NCBI RefSeq assembly: GCF_000250655.1 | Contig: NC_016935.1 | Span: 4,482,001 to 4,546,000 of the forward strand | Direction: 5' to 3' | Length of the DNA: 64,000 bases | From: Paenibacillus mucilaginosus 3016 | GTDB lineage: Bacteria; Bacillota; Bacilli; Paenibacillales; NBRC-103111 | Shown: piece after piece, positions 16,784 through 29,800 of the stretch | Layout of the letters: each line of letters opens with the position of its first letter | Numbering within the stretch: the stretch's first letter is position 1 | Notes under the pieces: generated by a model | Database searches by the model: none | Seen by the model: the letters and a program-made list of their open reading frames with translations, nothing else | What the model was told of the DNA's origin: nothing | Made by a program: the position numbers and the translations under genes

Positions 16784-16889
16784 GTTATCATAATCAAGCG
16801 GAATGCAAGTGGTGATTGCAGCTAAAGGTTTGCTGCTGCATGTCGCAGCTGACTGCCAATTCAGTGCTGCACACAACGATTCAAGGGTA

Positions 16890-16895
16890 AGCATA
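16890..16895 (-). promoter_or_regulatory. Predicted -10 box of the PKS-NRPS transcript
   Basis: TATGCT on the minus strand. The identical hexamer occurs at nearly the same distance from the operator at the fabZ promoter. No good -35 is visible; the operator would cover that position, as at activator-dependent promoters. Transcription would begin near 16883. Confidence 0.5.
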
Positions 16896-16917
16896 ATCGA
16901 TCCCGCACAGGGCCTGA

Positions 16918-16937
16918 TAGATCCCAAATGGGATATA
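16918..16937. promoter_or_regulatory. Predicted operator, copy 2 (PKS promoter)
   Basis: TAGATCCCAAATGGGATATA has the same core and one mismatch in the left arm compared with the fabZ/MFS operator at 52605. Its centre lies 32 bp upstream of the TATGCT hexamer on the minus strand. Such an exact core recurring in another intergenic region of the same cluster argues for a shared transcription factor. Confidence 0.7.
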
Positions 16938-17014
16938 TCAGGCATCGTCCTACGGGGATACATGCGGCAGTCCGGCGCGGGACGGGTCCACGGTTCGGCG
17001 GCAGCCGGTAAGGC

Positions 17015-17759
17015 TTATGTACGAAGACCCGTTCCTGCCGCCAACCCGGCAGCCGGTACGCTTCTCAGCGTATGATTGATGAGAACGATCATCTCAGTCC
17101 GGTGACGGCTGTCGTTCAGGAAAAAGTGATCTCCCTCGTAAGCTTTCAGCCGGCACTCGCCCCCAGTATGCCTGCTCCACTCCGGCACGTTCGGCAGATG
17201 CGTTCTGTCTTCCGTTCCATACATGACGGTGATATCGAATGGAAAGGGCGGACGTTCCCGGTAGACATACGTTTCGGAAATCCGGTAATCCTCTCTCAGG
17301 ATCGGCAGGAACAAAGATAAGATCTCCTTATGCTGCAGCACCTCCCGCGGCGTGCCTCCCAGCTCGAAGATCGCCTCCATGAACTCCTGATCCCCCAGCG
17401 GATAAAGAAAGGAGACGTTCGCGCTTCGGTTCCAGATGCACAGCTCCCCGTCCGGACGCAAAGAGATGGAAGGGCTCTCTTCCCCCGTCCTGCAGCAGCA
17501 GATGAGCGGCTTCATAAGCAACCAGGCTGCCCAGACTGTGACCGAAGACAGAAAAGGGAGCTTCTCCCGCTTCCTTCCGGATCCGGGCGGCCGCATCGCG
17601 GGACAGTGACTCGATGTCCCGGCACAGCGGTTCCCCGATCCGGCTTCCCCGTCCGGGCAGCTCCAGAGGCACGAGTTCGATGTCCGGGTGGAGCTCCGCC
17701 CTCCAGCGGGAGTAGATTGCGGCTGAACCGCCGGCATAAGGAATGCAAAATAATTTCAT
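17015..17759 (-). pseudogene. Type II thioesterase broken by a frameshift
   Basis: Proofreading alpha/beta hydrolase that normally removes misprimed groups from carrier proteins. The first half runs from MKLFCIPYAGG (ATG at 17759) with nucleophile motif GHSLGS and stays in family through HLFASGRGAVHLEPKRERL. The family sequence then continues in a different frame with YPLGDQEFMEAIFELGGTPREVL, the Asp motif GTEDRTHLP and the His motif EGDHFFL, to the stop at 17015. The break lies at about 17403-17413, in a short run of repeated T on the coding strand; removal of one base would restore about 247 residues, the normal length. As written, neither reading frame contains the whole triad. It is either a true pseudogene or a sequencing error in the run. 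It lies just after a terminator and before the PKS. Confidence 0.88.
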
Positions 17760-17899
17760 TTGAAATCATCATCCTTTCTCATAAATAACAGAAGACAGAA
17801 ACGAGCTGGAACGAGTTGAGTCCTGTATGTCTTCTATTTCAAAAAAGCGGCGGCACCCTGCCGGATGCCGCCTGATGTGAAGCTGGCGTTCCTGATTCC
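17760..17899. other. Intergenic region between the lipopeptide line and the thioesterase
   Basis: 140 bp. The half nearest the NRPS stop carries an intrinsic terminator. The remaining roughly 80 bp before the thioesterase is AT-richer and could hold a promoter, but I find no convincing -35/-10 pair and no operator copy. GGATGATGATTT upstream of the thioesterase ATG gives only a weak, distant ribosome site. Confidence 0.5.
17841..17872 (-). terminator. Intrinsic terminator after the TE-containing NRPS
   Basis: On the minus strand GGCGGCA pairs with TGCCGCC (7 bp, loop of about 10 nt), followed by GC and six T residues. It lies 28 nt beyond the stop of the last central NRPS gene and separates the lipopeptide operon from the thioesterase-PKS-NRPS unit. 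Confidence 0.85.
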
Positions 17900-20800
17900 T
17901 TATCGGGTGTCCAGACTGACCTCAGCCTGCCGCATCCCCTCGTATACTTGGTTCAATACTTCCCCGATGATCCTCGCATTGCTCTGAAGCTCGGCTTCCT
18001 GCAGCATGCTGGTGTGTGTGCCTGCCGCCCGGCGGATAGCAGTGCGGCTTCGAGATGCGCCGGTCCAGGAGAAGCCGGCCCCCGTCTCCTCCGTATCGAG
18101 GATGAAGAGCGGTGCCTGCAGCGATCCGGTGTTGGCCATGGTGTTCAGCCACAGCCGGTAGGCGTTCATGCGCCGCTCCGCTGCCGCTCGGACCTCCGGC
18201 AGACGGAGAAGTTCCTGCTGGTCACCGGCCTCCGCCAGGTCAAGCAGCTCCCGTGTCTGCCTCTCCATCTCCTCCTTGCTCAGAACGTGGGGCTCCAGTC
18301 TTCGAACCGCATCCAGGAGGATGAGAATCGATACCTTCCTCCCCCGCTCCTCGAGCCGCTGTGCCGCAGCGTGGGCAAGGTTGCCGCCCGCGGAGTACCC
18401 GAGCAGCACATACGGGCCTTCGGGCTGAAGCGCGGTGATCCGCTCCACATACTGTTCCACTGGATCTTCCCCTTCCAGGAAGTCGAAGGCGATCCAGGCA
18501 TAGTCAGGCAGCGCTTCGGCCAGGCCGCGGTAATGGAAGCCGTAGCCTGCCACCGGAGGGAAACAGAACACTGCCGGCCCCTCTTGCGCTCCGAAGATCG
18601 AGTACGGCTCGTCCCCTTCCCCCTGCCATTCCTGCCACAGCTTCAGCTTCTCGGCGAGCTCGCGGACGGTCGGGCAGCGGAAGAGCAGCGGAAGAGGCAG
18701 CGTGTGCCCAAGCAGATTCCCGATCCTCGAGGCGACGGAGGCGGCCATGAGCGAATGGGCGCCCCGGGTGAAGACATCCTCATCGATTCCGAGGACTTCG
18801 AGACCGAGCGCTTCCTGCCATATCTCCGTCAGCCGGAGTTCCAGTTCATTGCGGGGCTCTGTTACAGCCCCGGTGTCCATGGAAGACGGCTTCGGCAGCG
18901 CCCGGCGGTCAATCTTGCCGTTGGGTGTGAGCGGCAGCGCTTCAAGGCATATCACATGCTGCGGAAGCATGTAGCTTGGCAGCGTCCGGCCAAGGGCGTT
19001 CCTTACGAAGCGGACGTCCAGCGGCTGCTCCGTCACCACATAAGCGCACAGCTGACCTTCCCGGCCCTCCTCCGGCTCCGTGACAAGGGCCAGAGCCCCG
19101 GTCACACCCGGCAGCTGCCCGAGCCGGTACTCGATCTCCCCAAGCTCGATGCGGTAGCCCCGGACTTTGACCTGGTGGTCTTTGCGTCCGAGGAATTCCA
19201 TGTTGCCGCAGGGCAGCAGCCGGCCGAGGTCGCCGGTCCGGTACATCCGGCCTCCCGGGTGGAAGGGATCGGCCGTGAAGGCCCGTTCCGTCCGCTCAGG
19301 ATCATTCACATAGCCTTGGGCGACACCCAGTCCCCCGATGTGCAGCTCGCCTGCGATGCCTGGGGGCACCGGTTGACCGAAGAGATCGAGAATATAAAAA
19401 GCGTTGTTGGCCAGCGGCCTGCCGTAAGGAATGCTGCGCTGGTCTTCCTTCACCTCGCGAATCGGATAATGATTCGACCAGACGGTTGCTTCGGTTGCGC
19501 CGCCGAGTCCGATAACCCCGGCCTGGGGGAAGAACCGGCCCATCCGGTCCTTCAGCGCTACGGGAATCCAGTCGCCGCTGAGAAGCACCAGCCGCAGATC
19601 GGTCTGGACAGCCGGCAGTCCGCTGCGCTCCAGCGAGTCCACCAGATAGCCCATCGTGGTCGGCACGGAATCCCAGAGGGTGATCCTCTCTTCCTTCATC
19701 AGCTTCCACAAACGGTCGGGATCCTGCACGTCCTCCTTCAAGGCGGTCACTACGGTGCCGCCGGCAGCCAGTACGCCGAACAAGTCATAGACGGACAAGT
19801 CAAAGTTCATCGAAGTCACCCACAGCATCCGGTCATCGCACCCGACACTGTATTCGAGATTGACCGCATGGAGCAGGTTGACTGCCGAGCGGTGGGTGAT
19901 CATGACGCCCTTCGGCTGACCCGTAGATCCCGAGGTGAACAGGATATAGGCGAGATCGTCCGGCGTGTGCCGTTCGCTGTCATCCGTCTGAGCCGGCTTC
20001 AGGCCGGCATGCAGCCGTAATTGGTCCCCGGCTGTGCCGCCGTTCTCGTCGAAGCCGATAACGGGAAGCCCGAGCTCTTCTGCGCCGCAGCCGGTCTCGG
20101 CCAGCAGGAGGCTGACCCCCGCCTGGCGGACCGCATACTGCTTCCGGTCCGCCGGGTCCCCGGGCTCGATGGGCACATAGGCGGCCCCCGTCTTCAGGAT
20201 GGCCAGCATGCCGAGCACGGTACGGATTCCGCGCGATACGATGAGACCCACACGCCCGCCCCGGCCCGCCCCGTGCGCTTGGAGCTTCTGCGCAAGGCGG
20301 ACGGCAGCCTGTTCCAGCTCGCCGTAGGTGATCCGGCCCTGGGCATCCGTCACGGCGACCCGCTCCGGGGTCCTGGCCGCCTGCTCGCTCACAAGCCCGT
20401 CGACTGTTGTATCGCTAGGATATGGCTGCTCCAGCAGCTGCAGCGCCTGCACGCTCTCCAGCCTCTCTACTTCGGTGAGGATGTCCAGCTCGCCGAGGAG
20501 CGCTTCCGGTGCTCTGACAATCTGCTCCGTCAGGGCAAGCAGGTGTTCCCGGATTCGCTGCATACTCCGGCGCGGGAACACCCCCGCGTTGTAGGAGAAC
20601 CGGATGCGCAGCGAATCGGACGGCAGCACGATGATCGTAAAGTCGTAATTCGTATGCTCGAACAGATCGATGCCTGACAGGTTCAGTCCACTCTGTGAGG
20701 CTGACCCATACCCTCCGGCGTCCAGAGGATAATTCTCGAATACGAAGAGATGGCTCGCCAGCTCCCCCTGGATTCCGCTCAGCTTACCGATCTCCGCCAG

Positions 20801-23800
20801 CGAGAGATAATCATGGCTCCCGCTCTCGAGGGCATCCTGCTGCAGGCGCTCCAGCAGGGCTCCGAAGGATTCGGAGGGATCGAGCTGCATGCGGACGGCA
20901 ATCGTATTGATGAAGAGGCCGACCATCGTCTCGACTCCGCGAAGCTCCGCTGGGCGTCCGGATACGACCGTGCCGAAGATGATATCGAGGCTGTGGTTAT
21001 ATTTGGCAAGCAGCAGTCCCCACATGCCCTGGAGCACCATGCTCAGCGTTGTCCGGTGGGCTGCGGCCAGCGTCTCCAGCGCCTTTGTGGCATTCGCACC
21101 AAGCTCAAAATCCAGTACCTCCGGAACATAGGCCGCCGGTGCCTGATTCCTGGCTCCGCTTTGTTGATCTTCCGGCCACACAGGGAGTTCCGCTCTTGGC
21201 CCGCAGCCGGCCAATCTGCCGCGCCAGTAAGCTCTTGCGGAGTCCGTGTCGCGTTCCTGCAGCCATTCGATATACCGGAAGTACGGCTCGACGGCCGGGA
21301 GTCCGGCTGTCACACGGCCGAGTCTGCTTTCATAGAGCTTCAGGAACTCGCCTACGAGGAGTCCGAGGCACCAACCGTCCATCAGCGCGTGGTGATAGCT
21401 CCAGACCAGCCGATGCTCCCGGTCGCCAAGCCGGAACAAGGCGAACCGCATCAGCGGGCCGCGGGCCGGATCGAAGCCGGATGCCCGGTCTTCGGCGCAG
21501 TAAGCTTGAACCCGCTCCTCTGCCGCTTCCCGGGGAAGATCCGCCAGATCCTCCATGCTCAGGCTCGTCCTTCTTCCCGAGTACACTGCCTGCAGCAGGC
21601 CGCCGGACGTATGCCGGAAGACGGTCCGCAGGCTCTCATGGCGTTCGGTCAGGAGGTGAAGGCTGTGCTCCAGCGCGTCCGTGTCGAGCCCGCCCTCCAG
21701 CCTGAGCGTCATCTGCTCAAAGTAAGCGGTGGAGGAAGGATCGAGCTGCGTATGGAACAGCATCCCTTCCTGCAGGGGGGATAGCGGATAGATCCGCTCG
21801 ATCTCCGCACCGGACAGGACGTGTGAGAGCTCCCTTCGCCAGCTCCGAAGCTCTTCCATGGTGAGCCATGGGCCGCCCAGATCCGTTGGTGTGGACTCGG
21901 TCAACGGCCGGTGGAAGCAGTGCTCGGCAAGTGCCTTCAACCGTTCACCGAAGGAGAAGGCCAGCGCCTCAACGGCTCCTTCGGCGAAGGCTCCCGCCGG
22001 CACGCTGAAGGTGAACTGCAGCCTGCCGCCGATCGTCATGCCGTTCACGGACAGCAGGTGGGTCAGCTTCTGCTCCGGGGAGACCGGTGCTCCGCAGAGC
22101 TCGATCAGCGGTGAGAAGGTCACGCCTGCTTCCGTATCCTCCCCTGGTCCGCCGCCAAAGTCGCCCAGGTAGTTAAAGGCGGTAAGAGGCGACATGCCTC
22201 CCGCCAAGCCTTCACGAAGGCCGGGAGATGTAAGATAGGTCAGGATTCCGTAACCAATGCCCTTGTTCGGTACCCGGCGGAGGGCTTCCTTAACCGCAAT
22301 CAGCTGCTCCCCGGGATCGGCTGCCGGTACGCGGAGCAGGAGCGGATACTTTGATGTGAACCAGCCGACCGTCCGGGTGAGGTTGCTCCCCTGCCCCGTG
22401 TCTTCGCGCCCGTGCCCTTCCAGGTCGATCGTGCACCACGATTCCCCTGTCCACTCCTGCAGCGATGAACCGAGAGCTGTCAGAAGAAGGTCATTGATCT
22501 CGGTGCGGTAGGCCCGGTGAGCCTCCGTCAAGATACGGGACGTTTCTGTTGCCGAGAAGGTGACCGGAATGCTCACAAGTTCCCCTGCGTATCCATACGG
22601 CTCCCCAATCCCCGCAGCAGGAAGCGGGGAGACCCCCATTCGCTCGGTTTCCGTCCAATAAGGAATCTCCTTCCGCAGCTTCGGCCCTGACGCATAGGCG
22701 AGGAGCCCTTTCGTCCATTCCTGATAGGATGTGGTTTTGGGAGGGAAAACGGCCTCCCGCCCCTGCTCTATAGAAGCATAAGCCGAGGAGAGATCCTCCA
22801 GCAGGATGCGCCACGATACGCCGTCCACCACCAGATGGTGCAGGATGATGAGCAGATGGTCCCCCTCTGCGGTACGGAACAGGCCGAGCGCAGCCAGCCT
22901 GCCCTGCACGAGCGACAGGCTCCGCTGCAGCTCCTCCGCTTTGTCGCTGATATGCTTGCGGATCAGTTCTTTCCCGCCGCCCAAGGCCCGAAGATCCTCC
23001 ACGGTGAGACTCCAGCACTCCTGCGCCGCCGCAGCATCACGGTTCCTCTGAACGATCCGGCCGTCCACGAAGGCATACACCATCCTCAGCGCGTCATGGT
23101 GCACGGCTGCGGCTTCATACGCCAGCTTCAGCACATCGGCATCCCAGCCTTCCGCACGGAAGAGCATTACACTTTGGTTAAAATGATGCGAATCCGGCTG
23201 CTGCTGGCTCAAGTACCAACACTGGATCGGCGCAAGCTCCACCTCTCCGCTTACTTCCTCCTGGGAGCCGGAAGGGGTGTCGTTCTCCTGCATCAGAGGA
23301 GCGCACTCCGCCACGGTAGGATGGCGGAACAAGCTCTTGACATCCAGCTTCAGACCGCGGGCCTGCAATCTGGATGCGACTTGGATCGCCTTGATGGAAT
23401 CACCGCCGAGCTCGAAGTAATTGTCGCGGATGCCGATGCGGGTCCGGCCCAGAACCTGGCTCCACACCTCGGCCAGCGCTTCTTCCCGTTCATTGCGCGG
23501 CGCTTCGAAGCCCGTACCTGTTACCGGGGATGCGGCCGGCTCCGGCAGACGCGACCGGTCGATCTTGCCGTTGACGTTCAGCGGGAACGCGTCCAGCCGG
23601 ACATACGAGGCCGGCACCATATAATCCGGCAGCCGTTCTTGCAGGAACGTCCGCAGCGGCGCCATATCCGCCAGCTCCGGTGCTGCAACGACATAAGCGC
23701 ACAGCTCCGGAAGGCCTTGCTCCGTTCGGCGGAGAATCACTTCCGTCTGTTCCACAAGCGGATGGGAGAGCAGCGTATGGGCTATCTCGCCGGTTTCGAT

Positions 23801-26800
23801 GCGGTAGCCCCGGATTTTGACCTGGGTATCGATGCGGCCGAGGAACTCCAGACTTCCTCCCTCCGTCCACCGCGCCAGGTCCCCTGTCCGGTATAACCGT
23901 TCTCCTGCGGCAAAGGGGGACGGAACGAACTTCTCAGCCGTCAGCTCCGGCCGGCGGACATACCCGATGGCCAGCCCGTCCCCTCCGACGAAGAGCTCAC
24001 CCGGCATTCCGGGCGGGCACAGCCTCATCATGGAGTCCAGCACATAGGCTGTGGAGTTGGAGATCGGACGCCCGATCGGCAGGGGACCCTCTGCATCCCG
24101 GTCAATCTCCGCTACGGCGGAGAAGGTCGTATTCTCCGTCGGGCCGTAGCCGTTCAGTACCCGGAGGCCCGGGCATGCGTTCATCACCCGCGCAGTGTGC
24201 GGGGCGAGCACCTCATCCCCGCCTACGATCAGCTGCCGCAAGCCTCGGAACAGGCTCGGATGCAGCTGGGCGAGCTGATGAAACAGCGGAGCCGTCAGCC
24301 ACATCGTCGTAATCCGGTGCTCGGAGATCAAAGCTGCCAGCTTCAAGGGATCCAGGATCGCCGCTTCCTCCGGAATGTACAGCGACAGGCCGTTCAGCAG
24401 CGCCCCCCACACCTCGAACGTAGCGGCGTCAAAGACGGGAGCGCCGGTCTGCAGCAGACGGTCGCCGGGGCGAAACTCCACAAAGTCCATACCGAGCACA
24501 AGCCTGGCGATGCCTCTATGGGGAATCTTGACCCCTTTCGGAAGACCGGTGGTGCCGGAGGTGTACATGATGTATGCCGGCGCACCGCCGCCTGCGGGCG
24601 GAACAAAGTGCGGAATGCCTGCGGCTGCCGCCCCGCTTGTTTCCGTTACGAGGGAGGCCCCTTCCTCCTCCAGCTCTCTTATGAAGTACAGCGGGCAACC
24701 GCACCTGTTCACACCCAGTTGTCCGATGACCGGGTCTGGGCCTGCAGCAGCGATCCCTACCGCTTCCGCGTCCTTCAGCATATATCCAATGCGTTCCGGC
24801 GGATAAGCCGGATCGATCGGGAGGTAGGTGGCTCCAGCGATCAGGACGGCAAGCTGCAGAACCACGGTTTCTTTGGTTCGTTCGGCCCACAGGGCGACCA
24901 CGTCGGCCGGCTGCACCCCTCGTCTCCGAAGCCCGGCTGCGATATGCAGCCCTTTCGTCCAGAGCTCCCCGTAGGTCAGGGAGCCCGCTTCGTCTTCGAG
25001 CGCCGGATCGTCCCTGTGCCGGTGAACGGACTGCAGCAGCAGCTCCGGAATGCTTGCATCCCGTGGATACTCCGCTGCCGTAGCGTTGAATTCATGCAAA
25101 ATGCGTCCGCGTTCCTCCGGCTCGATCCACTCCAGCTTCCCGATCGCCGCATGGGGCTCCTCCGCCAGCCGCTCCGCCAATCGGATCAGGTGCTTCATGC
25201 AGGCTTCGGCCAGCCGCGGCTCCACCTGCCGCCCATCGTATTGGAAGCGCAGCGTCAGCTCGCTGCCGGGAATCAGGAACAAATGAAACGGGTACGGCGT
25301 CTGCTCGTACGCCTTCACTCCGGTGACTTCCAGAGCGCCGTTGCCCCCTGATGTATTCTCGCGGAGCGTCCGCTCCACAGGGTAGTTCTCCATCACCATA
25401 ATATGATCGATCTCGTCCGCCGCCGGCTGCGAGCCCTGAAGAGCGGCGGCCAGTCCGATATGAGCATAGGCGGCGGATTCCAGGGCCTGCTCCTGCTGTT
25501 CTCGGAGCAGGGCGTCGAAGGAAGTCTCGGCATCCCAGGTCACGCGGACGGGAATGGTCTGAATGAACAGACCGACCATCTCCTCCACGCCCTCCACTTC
25601 CGGAGGACGGCCGGAGACGACCTGACCGAACACCACATCGGTACGCCGGTGATACAACCCGAGGAGGATGCCCCACACCGCCTGCATGAGGGAGCTCACC
25701 GTCGCCTGCCGGCCGGCTGCCAGTCTCTCAAGCTTCCGGGTCATCTCTTCGGAGAGCCGGCAGACGAGCTCCCGCTGGTCCTCCTGCGGTTCGGCGGACA
25801 CTGGGTCGCTGCTGCTGCGTCTGCGCAGATATTGGAGAAGGGCCCCGGGCGATTCGTACCCGCCCAGAAGGCGGCCCCAGTAGGCCTCGGCCTCCGCGGA
25901 GCGCTGCTCTTTTTTCCATGCCAGATAGCCATCGAGAGATACGGCCGGCTCCAACCGGGCAGGCCTTCCTTCCCGAAGGAGGGGATACGCCGCCATGAAA
26001 TCCTTCATGAGCAGGTTCAGACACCAGCCGTCCATCAGTATATGGTGATGCGTCCAAAGCAGCGTGAAGGCGTCGTCCCCGGTCCTCAACACGGTAAAGC
26101 GGATGAGCACATCCCTTGACAGGTCGAACCCGCGCCCGCGGTCCGACTGTACGGCCGAGTCGGATCTTGCTCCCTGCTCTTGTGCAGTCAAACCGCGCAG
26201 ATCCACGACGGAAAGCTCGGGCTCCCGCTCTTTCAGAATCAGCTGAAGCGGCTCATCCGCCGTGTGGCCGTAACGGTACACGGAACGGAGAGCTTCATGT
26301 CTGTGCATCAGCATCCGGAGGGTTTCCCGGAACGCCTGCTCGTCAAAGCTTCCCCGGAACTGTAGTACCAGCTGTTCCGTATAGGCCGGGGACTGCGGCT
26401 CCGCCATCGCCTGGTAGATCATGCCGAGCTGCATGGCGCCGAGCGGATAGACTTTCTCCAAGACAGCCCCCGGTACACGGCCGGCGAGATCGGAGAGCAG
26501 GCTGCGCAGCGATGGAAGATCGGCGGCGAGTCCCACATCGGACGGAGTCAGCTGCGGTGCGTGCTTCCGCTCCGCACAATGACGGATGAGCAGGAGCAGC
26601 TCCTCACGGAATCGGCTGCAGAGCCGTTCCACCAAGGTTTCGTCCAGGACTTCCGAATCGTAGCGCAGCAGGAACAAGAGTCTGCCGTCCGTAATCATGC
26701 CGTTGGCTTCCAGCGCATAGGGCGCATGATTCCTCCGGCTGCTGTCGCTGCCGGAAGCCAGGCCGGCAACGCGGAAGCCGCCGGCCCCGGCGGAATCGAC

Positions 26801-29800
26801 CTCTCCCAGGTAATTGAAGGCGATCTCGGGCTTCAGCCCGAAAGACAATCCCGGGCGCTGCTCCGGCGGGGTTATATACCGGAGGATGCCGTATCCCGTT
26901 CCTTTGCGCGGTACGCGCCGAAGCGATTCTTTGACCCGGATCAGCTGCTCGCCCGGATCGTCCGTATCCGCCAGATCCAGCACCAACGGATACAGGGAAG
27001 TGAACCAGCCTACCGTGCGCGTCGTATCGATAGGCTCCAGATGAGGTTCGCGGCCGTGTCCCTCCACCGCGAAACAGAGCGCACCGCCCTGGACCGAGCT
27101 GAGAAGACTGAGTCCGAGCGCCGTAAGCAGAAGCTCGGACGTATCGGTCCGGTAAGCCTGTCTGGCTTCCTGCAGGAGCTGAGCGGTCTCTTCCTGTGTG
27201 AGCTCGACTGGAAGCGTCCGTGGGCCTCCGGCTGTTAGGCTCCCGCCGGTCTTCCTTGGTAGCGAAGCCGGCTCGCTCTGCTCCATCTCCCTCCAGTACG
27301 GGAGCTCCCCAAGCAGGCGGGGGCTGACCGCATACCGCTGCAGCTGCCGGGTCCATGCCCTGAGCGAAGCGCTCTTGCGGGGGAGTTTCACCGCCGCCTT
27401 GTCGTTCGACTGTCCAAGCTGTGCATACGCATCGGCGAGATCCTCGAGAATGATGCGCCACGAGACCCCGTCGATGACCAGATGATGCACGGTGATCAGC
27501 AGATAGTCCGCTTCCGGAGCACGGAACAGCCCGAGCGCACAGAGCCGTCCTTCCCCGGGCTTCAGCATGCCCTTGAGCTTCTCCCCTTCTTCGGCGAGTT
27601 TCTCCTGCCACCGCGCTTCCGAGCGGAGATCCACCGTTTGCAATAGAAAATCGAACGCCTCTTCGGCTCCCCGGATCCATGCGGGAGCCCTCGTCTCTTC
27701 GGGTAAACCGGCAGTTCCCGGATTGTCTCCAAAGCACATCCGAAGCGCGTCGTGATGAATCATCACCTCTTGGAACGCTTGGCGGACTCTGTCCTCGCTG
27801 AGCCTGGCCGGCGCCTGCAGCAGAATCGATTGATTCCAGTGCTGCGGTTCGGCGAAGCCCTCGGCAAGGAACCAGCTCTGCATCGGCGTTAAGGGCAGCT
27901 CTCCGTATACCGCTTCCTGTTCGGCCTCTTCCCCGATCGGACGCAGACGCCCCTGGAGGCCGGCGATCGTGGGATGCCGGAACAGCTCGGGCAGCTCGAG
28001 CAGCAGCCCGTGCCTGCGCAGCCGGGAAGCCACCTGGATGGCCTGGATGGAATCCCCGCCGAGCAGAAAGAAGTCGTCATGGATGCCGATGCCTTCCCTG
28101 CCGAGCACCTCCTGCCATACCGCCGCCAGCAGGAGTTCCGTCTCCGCTGCCGGAGCCTCATACGCGGTTCCAGCCGGCAGGGACCCGGCACCGCCGGGCT
28201 CCGGCAGCGCTTTGCGGTCCAGCTTGCCGCTGGCGGTCAGCGGCAGCTGCTTCAGGCAGACATAATGCAGCGGAATCATGTAATCCGGAAGAACTTCCGA
28301 CAGGAAGCTCCGCAGCTCCCGGCCCGTCAGCGGCGTACTTCCCTCCGTGCCCTCTTTTTGCAGTACGAGATAGGCACACAGGGCTTTGGTATCCTCGGTC
28401 ATGCTGCGGACGACAACAGCGGCTTCACGGATCCCCTCATGGAGAAGCAGTGCGGCTTCGATCTCGCCGGGCTCGATCCGGTAGCCGCGCACTTTCACCT
28501 GCTGGTCGATCCGTCCCAGGTACTCTACCTGACCGTCCGGCAGCCACCGGGCGAGATCCCCGGTCCGGTACATGCGCTCGCCGGGCAGGAACGGGCAGGG
28601 AACGAACTTCTCCGCCGTCAGCTCCGGCTGTCCCAGATAGCCGCGTGCCAGGCCGATGCCCGCGATGCACAGCTCGCCCGGAACACCGACGGGAACCGCC
28701 TGACCGGCCGGATCCATGATATACAGACGGATATTGTCGATCGGCCGTCCGATCGGCACGCGGTCTCTTACTTCCTCTTCAGGCGTGCAGTCCACATGCG
28801 TCACATCGACCGTCGCCTCCGTCGGACCATAGAGGTTGATCAGCTCCGTGCCGTAAGGCCTCGTCAGAAGACGGCGGAAGCGCCGGACCTGACCGAGAGG
28901 CAGGGCCTCGCCGCTTGCAAACACCCGCTTCAGGCCGGCCAGCCGGCCGGCGTCTTCGGACTCCTGCTCCGTGTAAGTCAGGAACGCCTGCAGCATCGAA
29001 GGCACAAAATGCATCACCGTGACCCCATGCTGCTCCACGCCCGCAGCGAGCCTGGCGGGATCCTTCTCCGCACCGGCCGGAGGAAGATACACCGAGGCGC
29101 CCGCAGCGGCCCACCAGAACAGCTCCCAGACGGAGACATCGAAGGTGTAGGGTGTTTTTTGCATAATCACATCCTGAGGGGACAGCGGGTACGCTTGCTG
29201 CATCCAGTGAATCCGGTTGATCACGGCTTCATGCTCGATCATGACTCCCTTGGGCTGACCCGTGGAGCCGGAGGTATAGATCACATACGCAAGATGGTGG
29301 GAGGCGCAGCCGCTCTGCGGCGTATCGCTTCGAGTGCTGTAGCTCTCCTCCGAATCGAGGGGGATGCGCACCCCCTTGAAGCCGGCGCCCGGATCGCTGC
29401 TGCCCTCCATCGTCAGGAGCACGGGAGCGCAGCTGTCCCGCAGCACGTACGCCATCCGCTCGGGCGGGGTCCCCGGATCGATCGGCAGGTAAGCGCCGCC
29501 CGCCTTGAGTATGGCGAGTACGCCGACCAGCATCTCGGGCGAACGGCGGGCGGCGATGCCGACGATCACGTCGGGACCGGCCCCGTGACGCTGCAGTGTC
29601 CAGGCAAGCCGGTTCGCCCGCTCGCTCAGCTGGCCGTAGGTCAGGCTCCCGCTGTCCGTACGAACGGCGATCCGGTACGGGTCTGTGGCAGCGAGTTCTT
29701 CCAGCCAGCCCTGGATCGTTCTCTCCAGCGGGAAAGCCCGATCCGTATCGTTGAAGGAGCGGAGAACCCGCTGCTCTTCATCCGCGTCCAGCATCGGCAG

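Larger units (their letters stand above)
16769..17014. other. 246-bp intergenic region upstream of the PKS
   Basis: It stays open in the PKS frame but reads as a promoter region: a palindromic operator copy at 16918-16937, a TATGCT hexamer at 16895-16890, and the PKS ribosome site at 16778-16783. The predicted leader is about 115 nt. I see no stable hairpin with a T-run, so nothing indicates a terminator after the thioesterase. Confidence 0.65.

Noticed and set aside
16769..16963. N-terminal extension of the PKS
   Set aside because: No family similarity and no ribosome site; the probable operator and -10 box lie inside it.
17512..17772. Short open frame starting MMISNEII over the thioesterase start
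   Set aside because: It is out of frame with both conserved halves of the thioesterase and shows no motif.
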